Made by a program: the position numbers and the translations under genes. Of a DNA stretch of 17,188 nucleotides, positions 5,048-11,520 are shown one piece after another. The notes beneath the pieces are model-generated. The model did not search any database. It worked only from the letters and a program-made list of their open reading frames with translations, and was not told the origin of the DNA. Position 1 is the first letter of the stretch, and each line of letters opens with the position of its first letter. The DNA is from DATJPY01 sp035506135 (lineage in GTDB: Bacteria; Myxococcota_A; UBA9160; PR03), in contig DATJPY010000018.1 in assembly GCA_035506135.1 (NCBI GenBank), positions 1 through 17,188 on the forward strand, given 5' to 3'.

Positions 5048-6763
5048 ATGAATCGCGGCTCGCGGGCCGACCTGACCGTCCTCGCGCTGCTCGGCGCAGT
5101 CGCCGCCCTCTACCTCGGGCGGACGCTCCTGATGCCGTCGGCGCTCGCGCTGCTCCTGACCTTCTCGGTCGCCCCGCTCGTGCAGAAGCTCGAGCGACGG
5201 CGCCTGCCGCGGCCGGCAGCCGTCCTGCTCGTGTGCGTGCTGATCGGCGCGCTGCTCGGTGGCGTCGGCTGGCTCGTCGCGCGCGAGGCGTCGGAGCTCG
5301 CCACGTCGTACGCCCAGTACCGGACCAACCTTCGCGACAAGATCGAGGCGCTGCGCGGCCCGGTGGGATCGCTGTCCGGCGCGGCCGAGGAGATCGGCAA
5401 GCTCGGTGCGCCGGAGCCGGGAACGAAGCAGCCGCCGAAGGTCGAGGTCGTCGCGCCCTACGGTCCCCTCGCCCCGATGGCCGATCTGCTGACCGCGCTC
5501 GCAGGGCCGATCGGCACGGTGGGATTGGTCGCCGTGCTCTCGATCTTCATGCTGCTCGAGCGCGAGGAGCTGCGCGATCGCCTGATCTGGCTGACGGGCG
5601 CCCGCGACCTGAGCCTCACCATGCAGGCGCTCGACGACGCGGCGCAGCGCGTGAGCCGCTATCTGGGCACGCAGTCGCTGGTCTGTGGCGCGCACGGGCT
5701 CGCCGTCGCGATCGGGCTCCTGGTGATCGGGGTGCCGGGCGCCGCGCTCTGGGGCGCGCTCGCGGCCGTGCTCCGGTTCCTGCCCTACTTCGGCCCGTGG
5801 ATCGCCGCGTCGCTGCCGACGGCGGTCGCGCTCGCCGCGTTCCACGGCTGGAACCAAGCGCTGCTCGTGATCGGCCTCTTCGTCGCGATCGAGCTCGTCA
5901 CCAACAACGCGATCGAGCCCTGGCTCTACGGGGGTAGCGTCGGCCTGTCTCCCTTCAGTGTCGTCCTGTCAGCCGTGTTCTGGGGAGGTCTGTGGGGCAT
6001 TCCTGGCCTCCTGCTGGCGACGCCTCTCACCGTCTGCCTGGTCGTCGCCGGTCGCTACGTCCGCTCGCTCGAGTTCTTCCCGGTGCTGCTCGGCGATCAG
6101 CCCGCTCTGTCGCCTGACGTCCGGCTCTATCAGCGGCTGCTCGCGCTCGACCTCGAGGAGGCGCGCGCGGTACTCCGCGAAGCCACCGAGCGCGAAGCCT
6201 CCGAGCGGATTGGCCTCGACGAGATCTCGGACCAGATCGTCCTCCCCGTCCTGCGCCGCCTGGCGGAGGACGAGCAGCGCGAGGCGCTGTCCGATCCGAA
6301 GAGCGCCGAGCTTCGCGAGCACCTGGTGCAGCTGCTCCGGGAGGCGGCCACGCAGATGGCGGCTCCGACCGAGCTCGCGCTCGAGGAGATCCGCGTACTG
6401 ATGATCCCGGCCCTCGACGAGAACGACCTCCTCGCCGGGCGCTGGCTCGCGTGGCTCCTCGAGCCGCGCGGCATCCGGGTCGACCACGGCTCTCCGCACG
6501 CGCTCGCGAGCGAGGTCGTCGACCGAGTCGACGCCGAGAAGCCCGATGCGATCTGCATCCAGGCGCTCACGCCGCGCGCGCTCGGGCACGCGCGCCATCT
6601 GGTGAAGCGGCTCGCCGAGGGACCCGAGCTGATCGTCGGCTGCTGGTCCGGGTCGAGCCCCGAGACGCTGGGACCGGGAGCGCAGTGCGTGCGCACGACC
6701 GCAGATCTCGACGCTGCGCTGCAGAGCCTCCGCGCGCGCCGGGCCGCTGCATCTTCAGCCTGA
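5048..6763 (+). CDS. AI-2E family transporter with a long C-terminal cytoplasmic extension
   Basis: A 571-aa inner-membrane protein. Residues about 8-345 form an AI-2E/PerM-type permease domain. The visible features are two N-terminal helices (LTVLALLGAVAALYLGRTLL and PSALALLLTFSVAPLVQKLE), a large loop (80-145), then helices around 155-340. The family's signature stretches are LRFLPYFGPWIAASLP (242-257) and NNAIEPWLYG (286-295). Typical members are about 350 aa; here about 225 residues follow. First comes a helical charged region (355-445), then a Rossmann-like segment (445-565) with IRVLMIPALDENDLLAGRWL and DAICIQALTP. This resembles cobalamin-binding (B12-binding-like) folds but lacks their DxHxxG motif. 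The start at ATG 5048 has GAGGA 7 nt upstream. The substrate is unknown; the family name does not prove autoinducer transport. Confidence 0.88.
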   Translation: MNRGSRADLTVLALLGAVAALYLGRTLLMPSALALLLTFSVAPLVQKLERRRLPRPAAVLLVCVLIGALLGGVGWLVAREASELATSYAQYRTNLRDKIEALRGPVGSLSGAAEEIGKLGAPEPGTKQPPKVEVVAPYGPLAPMADLLTALAGPIGTVGLVAVLSIFMLLEREELRDRLIWLTGARDLSLTMQALDDAAQRVSRYLGTQSLVCGAHGLAVAIGLLVIGVPGAALWGALAAVLRFLPYFGPWIAASLPTAVALAAFHGWNQALLVIGLFVAIELVTNNAIEPWLYGGSVGLSPFSVVLSAVFWGGLWGIPGLLLATPLTVCLVVAGRYVRSLEFFPVLLGDQPALSPDVRLYQRLLALDLEEARAVLREATEREASERIGLDEISDQIVLPVLRRLAEDEQREALSDPKSAELREHLVQLLREAATQMAAPTELALEEIRVLMIPALDENDLLAGRWLAWLLEPRGIRVDHGSPHALASEVVDRVDAEKPDAICIQALTPRALGHARHLVKRLAEGPELIVGCWSGSSPETLGPGAQCVRTTADLDAALQSLRARRAAASSA

Positions 6764-6860
6764 TCTCCGAGACGAGAAGCGGGATCTCTCGACGCGCCGC
6801 CCGAACGGGTCTGGGGAGGGGGAAGGCGATCGGACGGCGCGTCGAGATTCCGGTTGACTG

Positions 6861-7160
6861 TCAGCGATTCGCCTTCTGGCGCGTCTCGCCCTGCACGCGG
6901 TGGAGCTCGCCCTCGGCCTCCATCTCGTCGTCTTCGAATAGCCGGCCGGCGCCGCGCTCCACGCGCCCGCCGATCTCCTCGGCCTTGCCCTTGGCGCGCT
7001 CGCGCGCCTTGGCGGCCTCCTTCTCGGCGTGGCCCTCGGCCTCGCGCGCACGGCCCTCGTTCTCGAGACGCTCGCTGCCGACGGCCTGCCCCGTCTTCTT
7101 CTGGATCTTGCCGCCGATCTCCTTGGCGGCTCCCTTCACGCGTTTGCTCGTGTTGCCCAT
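6861..7160 (-). CDS. CsbD-like stress protein
   Basis: A 99-aa hydrophilic, charged protein of the CsbD/YjbJ general stress family. The first CsbD-like motif is KRVKGAAKEIGGKIQKKTGQ (residues 6-25) followed by AVGSERLENEGRARE. A second, shorter copy is AKGKAEEIGGRVERGAGRLF (about 56-75) followed by DDEMEAEGELHRVQGE. CsbD proteins are abundant under envelope, osmotic or nutrient stress, and their molecular role is unsettled. The ATG at 7160 has AAGGAG 9 nt upstream. It starts 19 nt after the DUF1328 gene on the same strand, so both are probably read from the sigma-54 promoter at 7384-7398. The 97 nt separating it from the convergent transporter gene show nothing I can identify. Confidence 0.92.
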   Translation of the reverse strand: MGNTSKRVKGAAKEIGGKIQKKTGQAVGSERLENEGRAREAEGHAEKEAAKARERAKGKAEEIGGRVERGAGRLFEDDEMEAEGELHRVQGETRQKANR

Positions 7161-7179
7161 GCCGATGCGCTCCTTTGTT

Positions 7180-7356
7180 CTAGGCGGGCGGCGGGCGGAA
7201 TGCGCCGCGACCCGCGATCAAGCTCACGAGGAAGAACACCAGGAAGACGACGAAGAGGATCTTCGCGATGCTCGCTGCCGTCGCGGAGAGAGCACCGAAG
7301 CCAAGCACTCCGGCGACCAAGGCAATCACCAGGAAGACGATCGACCAGTACAGCAT
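7180..7356 (-). CDS. DUF1328 (YtjA/UPF0391) small membrane protein
   Basis: A 58-aa two-helix membrane protein too short for many gene finders. The sequence begins MLYWSIVFLVIALVAGVLGF and continues GALSATAASIAKILFVVFLV. This matches the DUF1328 pattern: MLYWALVFLIVALIAGVLGF, then an alanine-rich turn with IAKILF, then a second helix. The ATG at 7356 has AAGGAG 7-8 nt upstream; the stop is TAG at 7180-7182. DUF1328 genes are often found next to CsbD genes among stress-induced genes in proteobacteria, as here. The sigma-54 promoter at 7384-7398 gives a predicted 16-nt leader. The function of the family is unknown. Confidence 0.92.
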   Translation of the reverse strand: MLYWSIVFLVIALVAGVLGFGALSATAASIAKILFVVFLVFFLVSLIAGRGAFRPPPA

Positions 7357-7383
7357 GGCGAGCTCCTTTCGATGGGAAGAGGA

Positions 7384-7398
7384 GCAAGCCGCATGCCA
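7384..7398 (-). promoter_or_regulatory. Sigma-54 promoter of the DUF1328-CsbD operon
   Basis: The minus strand reads TGGCAT-GCGGC-TTGCT, one mismatch to consensus. The predicted start is near 7372, 16 nt before the ATG at 7356. A perfect 16-bp dyad lies about 60 bp upstream, at 7451-7466. Confidence 0.85.
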
Positions 7399-7429
7399 GC
7401 CGAGGCGCTCGGTCCAGAGCCCGGAGGCG

Positions 7430-9748
7430 TCAGCTCGTCGCGTCGGGCGGCGCTTTGTACAAAGCGAGCGTCGAGCGGATGCGCTCGACGAGCGCGCGCA
7501 CGTCGAGCGGCTTCGGAACGAGATCGTCGAAGCCGGCCTCGAGCGCGCGGCGGCGATCCGAATCGCTCGCGAAGCCCGTGGTCGCGATGACGGGCGTGTG
7601 AATGCCGAGCGGCTTCTCGTGGAGGCGGATCTCGCGAATCAGCTCGAACCCGCTCTCGCCCGACATGCCGAGGTCGCTCAACACCAGATCGGGTTGCTCG
7701 CGCACGAAGTGCTCGAGCCCCGCGGCCATCGACGCGGCCTCGAGCACCTCGGCGCCGCGCCGGCGCAGCACGAGGACGAGGGCCTCGCGCGAGTCGTCGT
7801 GGTCCTCGACGACGAGGATCCGGCGCCCGCGGAGGGGGCCCTCCTCCGGTCCGCTTGCTCGCGCGCGCGGTCGGGCGGCGGGGCTCACCGAAGGCAGCGT
7901 CACCCGGAACGTCGAGCCCCGATCCTCTCCCTCGCTCTCGGCCTCGATCGTCCCTCCGTGCAGCTCGATCAGGCACTTCGAGATCGCGAGGCCGAGGCCG
8001 AGCCCCTCGGTGCTGCGGGTCAGCACGCTCTCCGCCTGGCTGAAGCGATCGAAGACGCGCGGTAGGAAGGCAGCGGGAATCCCGCGGCCCCAGTCGCGCA
8101 CGGTGAGCACGACCTCGCGCCCGGCATCGCGAAGCTCTACCTCGACGCGGCCGCCCTCGGACGAGAACTTGATCGCGTTCGACAGCAGGTTGCGGACGAT
8201 CTGCGCGAAGCGGTCTGGATCCACCTGTGCGATCAGGACGCCGGGCCGGCTCACGTGAAGGTCGATCCGTCTCGACTCGAACCCCTCGCGGAAGTCCGCG
8301 AGCACGCGCCCCACCATCTCGCTCAGGTCCGCGGGAACCCGCTCGATCGAGAGCTTCCCGGACACGACGCGGGACACGTCGAGGAGATCGTCGATCAGCC
8401 GCACCTGCGAGCGCAGGTTGCGATCGATCGCGTCGATCGCGCGCGCCCTCTGCGCGTCGTCGAGGGTGCCCGCCCCGAGGAGATCGAGCCAGATCGAGGC
8501 GGCGGTCATCGGGGCGCGGAGCTCGTGCGACACCACCGCGAGGAACTCATCCTTGGCTCGGCTCGCGGACTCCGCCGCCTCGCGCTGCGCCTCCGACCGC
8601 AGCAGGCGCTCGCGCGTCTGCTCGGAGGAGCGTCGGGCGGTGACGTCGCGAAACACCAGCACGACGCCGAGCAGCTCGCCGCCGGGCCCCCGGATCGGCG
8701 CCCCGCTGTCATCGATCGGCCGCTCCGAGCCGTCTCTCGCGACGAGCAGCGTGTGGTTCGCCAGACCCGCGACGATGCCCTCGCGCAGCACCTTGCTGAT
8801 GGGGCTCTCGACCGTCTCCCGCGTGAACTCGTTCACGATGCGGAAGACGTGATCGATGGGCAGGCCGGACGCGTCGGGTACACGCCAGCCGGTGAGCGCC
8901 TCCGCCACCGGGTTCATGAAGGCCACGTGCCCGTTCGCGTCGGCCGCGATCACGCCGTCGCCGATGCTCTCGAGCGTGACGCGCAGCCGCTCCTGGGCGC
9001 TGCGGCTCGCGGCCTCGGCCGCGAGCGCAGCGATCTCCGCCGCGCGCCGCGCGCGCGCGAATCGCGCCAGCCAGACGATGATCACGAGGAAGGCGGCGAG
9101 GCTCAGCCCCGTCAGCAGGACGATCCCGCTCGACGCGCGCGCCTGCGCGACCTGCCGGAGGGCGACCCGCTCGGAGAGCAGCCGATCCTCCTCGCTCCGC
9201 ACGGCGTCGAGCGCGACCCCGATGCGATCCATCGTCGCCTTGCCGAGGTCGGTCCCGAGAACCCGCAGCGCCGCTTCGAGCCCGCTCGTGCGCCGCAGCT
9301 CGATCGTCTCCGCGAGCTCGGCGAGCTTGGTTTCGACGAGCGGGCGGAGCTCGCCGATGCGCGCCTGCTGCGAGGTGTTGTCGGCGGTGAGGGCGCGCAG
9401 CGTCTCGACGTCGCGCTCGATCTCGTCGCGCGCTCTCCGATAGGGCTCCAGGTAGTGCGGGTCGCCGGTCAGCACGTAGCCGCGCTGGCCCGTCTCAGCC
9501 CGCAGCAGCGCCGCGCTCACCGTCTCCGTCTGCTGCAGCACCAGCAGCGTGTGGCGAACCCAGGCGCCCGCCAGCTCGGCCTGGCGCTGGTCGCGGAGGG
9601 CCAGGAGCCCGGCCGCCAGCAGCAGCGCGAACGCGACCGCGAGGGCGAAACGCGCCCAGGGCCCCAACGCGTATCGGCCCAGCACGGGGCCAACGGGGCC
9701 GGCCGGCGCGGGGCTCACGCGGGCTCGGCTCGCGCCGTCGCCGCCCAT
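7430..9748 (-). CDS. Hybrid histidine kinase: CHASE3, PAS, HisKA, HATPase_c and receiver
   Basis: A 772-aa membrane sensor kinase. TM1 is about 33-52. A periplasmic CHASE3-type helical domain (about 55-200) has the hallmark ETGQRGYVLTGDPHYLEPY, and TM2 is about 208-228. A PAS domain (255-370) follows, then HisKA with His408 in VVSHELRAP. HATPase has an N-box around Asn524, G1 DWGRGIP, G2 GLGLGLA, then a C-terminal receiver (642-760) with phosphoacceptor Asp692 and Lys746. The phosphate would pass from His408 to Asp692 and then to an unseen partner, because no phosphotransfer or output protein lies next to it. The start is taken at ATG 9748; ATG 9793 is also in frame, and neither has a strong Shine-Dalgarno. 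The long frame further upstream to 10459 is not coding-like. No sigma-54 site precedes it. The 161 nt between 9749 and 9909 show no feature I can support. Confidence 0.9.
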   Translation of the reverse strand: MGGDGASRARVSPAPAGPVGPVLGRYALGPWARFALAVAFALLLAAGLLALRDQRQAELAGAWVRHTLLVLQQTETVSAALLRAETGQRGYVLTGDPHYLEPYRRARDEIERDVETLRALTADNTSQQARIGELRPLVETKLAELAETIELRRTSGLEAALRVLGTDLGKATMDRIGVALDAVRSEEDRLLSERVALRQVAQARASSGIVLLTGLSLAAFLVIIVWLARFARARRAAEIAALAAEAASRSAQERLRVTLESIGDGVIAADANGHVAFMNPVAEALTGWRVPDASGLPIDHVFRIVNEFTRETVESPISKVLREGIVAGLANHTLLVARDGSERPIDDSGAPIRGPGGELLGVVLVFRDVTARRSSEQTRERLLRSEAQREAAESASRAKDEFLAVVSHELRAPMTAASIWLDLLGAGTLDDAQRARAIDAIDRNLRSQVRLIDDLLDVSRVVSGKLSIERVPADLSEMVGRVLADFREGFESRRIDLHVSRPGVLIAQVDPDRFAQIVRNLLSNAIKFSSEGGRVEVELRDAGREVVLTVRDWGRGIPAAFLPRVFDRFSQAESVLTRSTEGLGLGLAISKCLIELHGGTIEAESEGEDRGSTFRVTLPSVSPAARPRARASGPEEGPLRGRRILVVEDHDDSREALVLVLRRRGAEVLEAASMAAGLEHFVREQPDLVLSDLGMSGESGFELIREIRLHEKPLGIHTPVIATTGFASDSDRRRALEAGFDDLVPKPLDVRALVERIRSTLALYKAPPDATS
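7451..7466. promoter_or_regulatory. Perfect 16-bp palindrome, probable activator site
   Basis: CGCTTTGTACAAAGCG is a perfect inverted repeat. It lies within the last codons of the hybrid kinase gene, about 60 bp upstream of the -24 element of the DUF1328-CsbD promoter. It is the best copy of a dyad found near several sigma-54 sites in this window. Confidence 0.55.
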
Positions 9749-9909
9749 GGTTCGCACGGTACCACAGCGAGTCGCGCCTCTCGCGGCGCTCATCCGGGCA
9801 GCGTGTAGCGGCTCTCGATCGCCGCGCTTGACCAGCGACGGCCGCTCACCGTGCCGCAGCTCGTGGAGCACGCGGTCGGGATGGGTGAGCCGCGCGCCGG
9901 TGACGGGTG

Positions 9910-10185
9910 CTAGCCGCTCCGGCGGCGCAGCGCACCTCGCGTCACCAGGATGCCGACGCTGAAGAGGAGGAAGGCCGAGGGCTCCGGCAGCGAGGGATCG
10001 CTGGTCCGCAACCACCCCCCTGTTCTCGCGATGAGGGGCGGACTGCTCCCGTGATCTCCGGCGAGATGCTCGAAGGTGAAGGGGAGGATCCGGTCGAAGT
10101 GCTCGTCCATCCCTTCGGCGCGAGCGGCGAGCGGCGCTCCCACGAGCGCAAGGGCGAGGGCAAGAATTGCAGCCTGTCGTCGCAC
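9910..10185 (-). CDS. Small PEP-CTERM exported protein, 91 aa
   Basis: A GTG start at 10185 is chosen because AAGGAGC lies 7 nt upstream, and because a sigma-54-like site at 10226-10240 ends the possibility of the ATG at 10236 being used. Residues 1-22 are a signal peptide (MRRQAAILALALALVGAPLA then ARA). A short mature region has no recognisable domain (EGMDEHFDRILPFTFEHLAG). The C-terminus is a textbook PEP-CTERM sorting signal: SLPEPSAFLLFSVGILVTRG followed by ALRRRSG. Such proteins are cut and anchored or released by exosortase, which is not encoded in this window. The mature part, only about 40 residues, is unusually short for a PEP-CTERM protein. Confidence 0.88.
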   Translation of the reverse strand: MRRQAAILALALALVGAPLAARAEGMDEHFDRILPFTFEHLAGDHGSSPPLIARTGGWLRTSDPSLPEPSAFLLFSVGILVTRGALRRRSG

Positions 10186-10225
10186 GTCCGTGCTCCTTCC
10201 GCGGCCCAGCCCTGAACGGCGTATT

Positions 10226-10240
10226 ACAAGGACCATGCCA
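10226..10240 (-). promoter_or_regulatory. Sigma-54-like promoter of the small PEP-CTERM gene
   Basis: The minus strand reads TGGCAT-GGTCC-TTGT, with a good -24 and T in place of C in the -12 GC. The predicted start is near 10214, 29 nt before the GTG at 10185. Confidence 0.55.
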
Positions 10241-10306
10241 GCGCGGAAGGAGCCCGAACGCGCTGTCGAGCATCAGTGCGTCGAGTCGACCCCGATTTCG
10301 TTGAAG

Positions 10307-10319
10307 AATCTGCAGAGCG
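10307..10319. promoter_or_regulatory. Weak possible activator site
   Basis: ATCTGCAGAGCG (10308-10319) matches 8 of 12 positions of the TTGTACAAAGCG half of the 7451 dyad. It sits about 71 bp upstream of the -24 element at 10240. It is a degenerate copy, possibly coincidental. Confidence 0.25.
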
Positions 10320-10331
10320 CAGCGGCGATTG

Positions 10332-10481
10332 TCACAAATGCCACGACGCCGAGTGGAGCGCCCGGATGCGCGAAGCGATCGATTCGCTGGCGCGAACCGA
10401 GAGCCCTGATCGCCTTGCCCGATGAGATGCGTCGCGCCACGCGCCGATCGCGCGCGCAATTTCGACGTTCGGCCGAATCAC
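10332..10481 (-). CDS. Hypothetical small basic protein, 49 aa
   Basis: A short gene with a GTG start at 10481, preceded by GAGGAGG with 7-nt spacing, and a TGA stop at 10332-10334. The protein is MIRPNVEIARAIGAWRDASH then RARRSGLSVRASESIASRIR and ALHSASWHL: basic, helical, with no signal or membrane segment. I do not recognise a family. The case for it being real is the arrangement. A perfect -24/-12 sigma-54 site (10507-10521) predicts a start at about 10495, so the leader is 14 nt and consists almost entirely of the Shine-Dalgarno, the same geometry as the other sigma-54 genes here. A small regulatory RNA reading of the same transcript is an alternative. It is on the same strand as, and upstream of, the small PEP-CTERM gene, 146 nt away. 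Confidence 0.6.
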   Translation of the reverse strand: MIRPNVEIARAIGAWRDASHRARRSGLSVRASESIASRIRALHSASWHL

Positions 10482-10506
10482 CTTGCTGCCTCCTCGTCCG
10501 GAATCC

Positions 10507-10521
10507 GCAAGCCGAGTGCCA
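10507..10521 (-). promoter_or_regulatory. Sigma-54 promoter of the 49-aa gene
   Basis: The minus strand reads TGGCAC-TCGGC-TTGC, a full match to the -24/-12 consensus. The predicted start is near 10495, 14 nt before the GTG at 10481, with GAGGAGG directly at the transcript 5' end. Confidence 0.8.
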
Positions 10522-10597
10522 AGCGCGGCGAGCCGTTTGAGTCCGCCGATGCGATGGGATCGAGACCCAGGCGATTCTCCGCGAAGCTCCGCGCTCG

Positions 10598-10615
10598 CGC
10601 TTTGTAGGATATGCG
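10598..10615. promoter_or_regulatory. Possible upstream activator site for the 10507-10521 promoter
   Basis: CGCTTTGTAGGATATGCG shares the CGCTTTGTA left half of the 7451 dyad; the right half is weaker. Its centre is about 84 bp from the -24 element, roughly two helical turns farther than most copies. It is also about 90 bp upstream of the plus-strand PEP-CTERM gene, for which I see no sigma-54 site, so TAGGAT could alternatively be a -10 element. Confidence 0.35.
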
Positions 10616-10697
10616 CGCCACGCGCGACGCCGTGACACCACCCTCTCTTCAGGCTTCCGAATTCCGCTGCGAGTGCTCCGCTGCGAAGGAGTGCGTG

Positions 10698-11441
10698 ATG
10701 AAGCATGCAAAGCGCGGTCTCTTGTGCGCCGGAATCGCGATCCTCGGGATGTCGTGGTGGATCGCACCCAACGCCGATGCGACGCTGATCGGAACCGTAC
10801 CGACGACGCCGGCGAGCACCGTCTTGCCGGGCCTGGTGCCACCGGGGACGGACCCCGGGACGCTCCTGGCCACGCTCTCGACGCCGTTCACCACGTCGCT
10901 GGGCATGAACAGCGGCACGATCGTGTCCGCGGTGTTCCGGGAAGCGGGCGGCACGCTCGACTTCTACTACCAGGTGACGAACAACGCGACGGCGCCGAAC
11001 TGCGGCGTGAGTCCTCCGTGCGACTCGCTCTCCCGTGAGACGAACACCTCCTTCACCGGGTTCGAGACCGCGACCGGCTTCCGCACCGACGGCTCGACCC
11101 TGCCTGGCGGTGTCTTCGTCGACGGGACCGTCGCCCCCGTCGCAGCCGACCGCAACGGCGCCGGAAACGTGATCGGATTCACCTTCGATCCGCTGACCAA
11201 GCTGGCGGCCGGCCAGGCCTCGAACATCCTGGTGGTCAGCACCGACGCCACGGAGTTCGCGGAAGGGCACGCCTCGGTGATCGACGGCGGCGTGACCACC
11301 GTCTCGGCGTTCGAGCCGACACCGGAGCCCGCCGTCGCGCTCCTGCTGGGCGGCGGCCTGGTCGCTCTCCTCGGCGGCCGACCTCGCCGCGACGGCGTCG
11401 GGCTTCGAGCCGCTCAGGGCGTCGAGCGCTCGAGCGGCTGA
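10698..11441 (+). CDS. PEP-CTERM exported protein, 247 aa
   Basis: The start is ATG 10698 with GAAGGA 7 nt upstream. Residues 1-29 are a signal peptide (MKHAKRGLLCAGIAILGMSW then WIAPNADA). The mature region is low in charge and rich in Thr, Gly and Ser, with YYQVTNNAT and TSFTGFETATGF. It looks like the beta-sandwich extracellular proteins common among PEP-CTERM substrates, without a named domain. The sorting signal is PTPEPAVALLLGGGLVALLG then GRPRR at about 208-230, followed by an extra 17 residues after the basic cluster, longer than usual. Stops of this gene and the convergent BON gene are 79 nt apart, with no clear terminator visible. No exosortase gene is in the window. No sigma-54 site is visible upstream. 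Confidence 0.88.
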   Translation: MKHAKRGLLCAGIAILGMSWWIAPNADATLIGTVPTTPASTVLPGLVPPGTDPGTLLATLSTPFTTSLGMNSGTIVSAVFREAGGTLDFYYQVTNNATAPNCGVSPPCDSLSRETNTSFTGFETATGFRTDGSTLPGGVFVDGTVAPVAADRNGAGNVIGFTFDPLTKLAAGQASNILVVSTDATEFAEGHASVIDGGVTTVSAFEPTPEPAVALLLGGGLVALLGGRPRRDGVGLRAAQGVERSSG

Positions 11442-11520
11442 CACGCCCACCCGAACCTCCGCGAGATGTCCCCGCCCGCGCACGCTAGCTCGACCGTGAA
11501 GCTGCCACCTGCCAGTCCGA

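Noticed and set aside
5031..5048. GCTTTGAGGA near the transporter start as another activator dyad
   Set aside because: It lacks the central T of the TTTGTA core and overlaps the transporter's own ribosome-binding site, so the resemblance is probably coincidental, although its distance (about 51 bp) to the 4972-4986 promoter fits.
8255..9808. Long plus-strand open frame opposite the hybrid kinase
   Set aside because: The composition is Arg/Asp/His-rich with no domain, and it is antisense to a gene with clear CHASE3, PAS, HisKA and HATPase motifs; it is a shadow of high-GC codon use.
9842..9856. Possible sigma-54 site upstream of the hybrid kinase (CGGCAC on the minus strand)
   Set aside because: The -12 position reads GCGG and lacks a GC at the required spacing.
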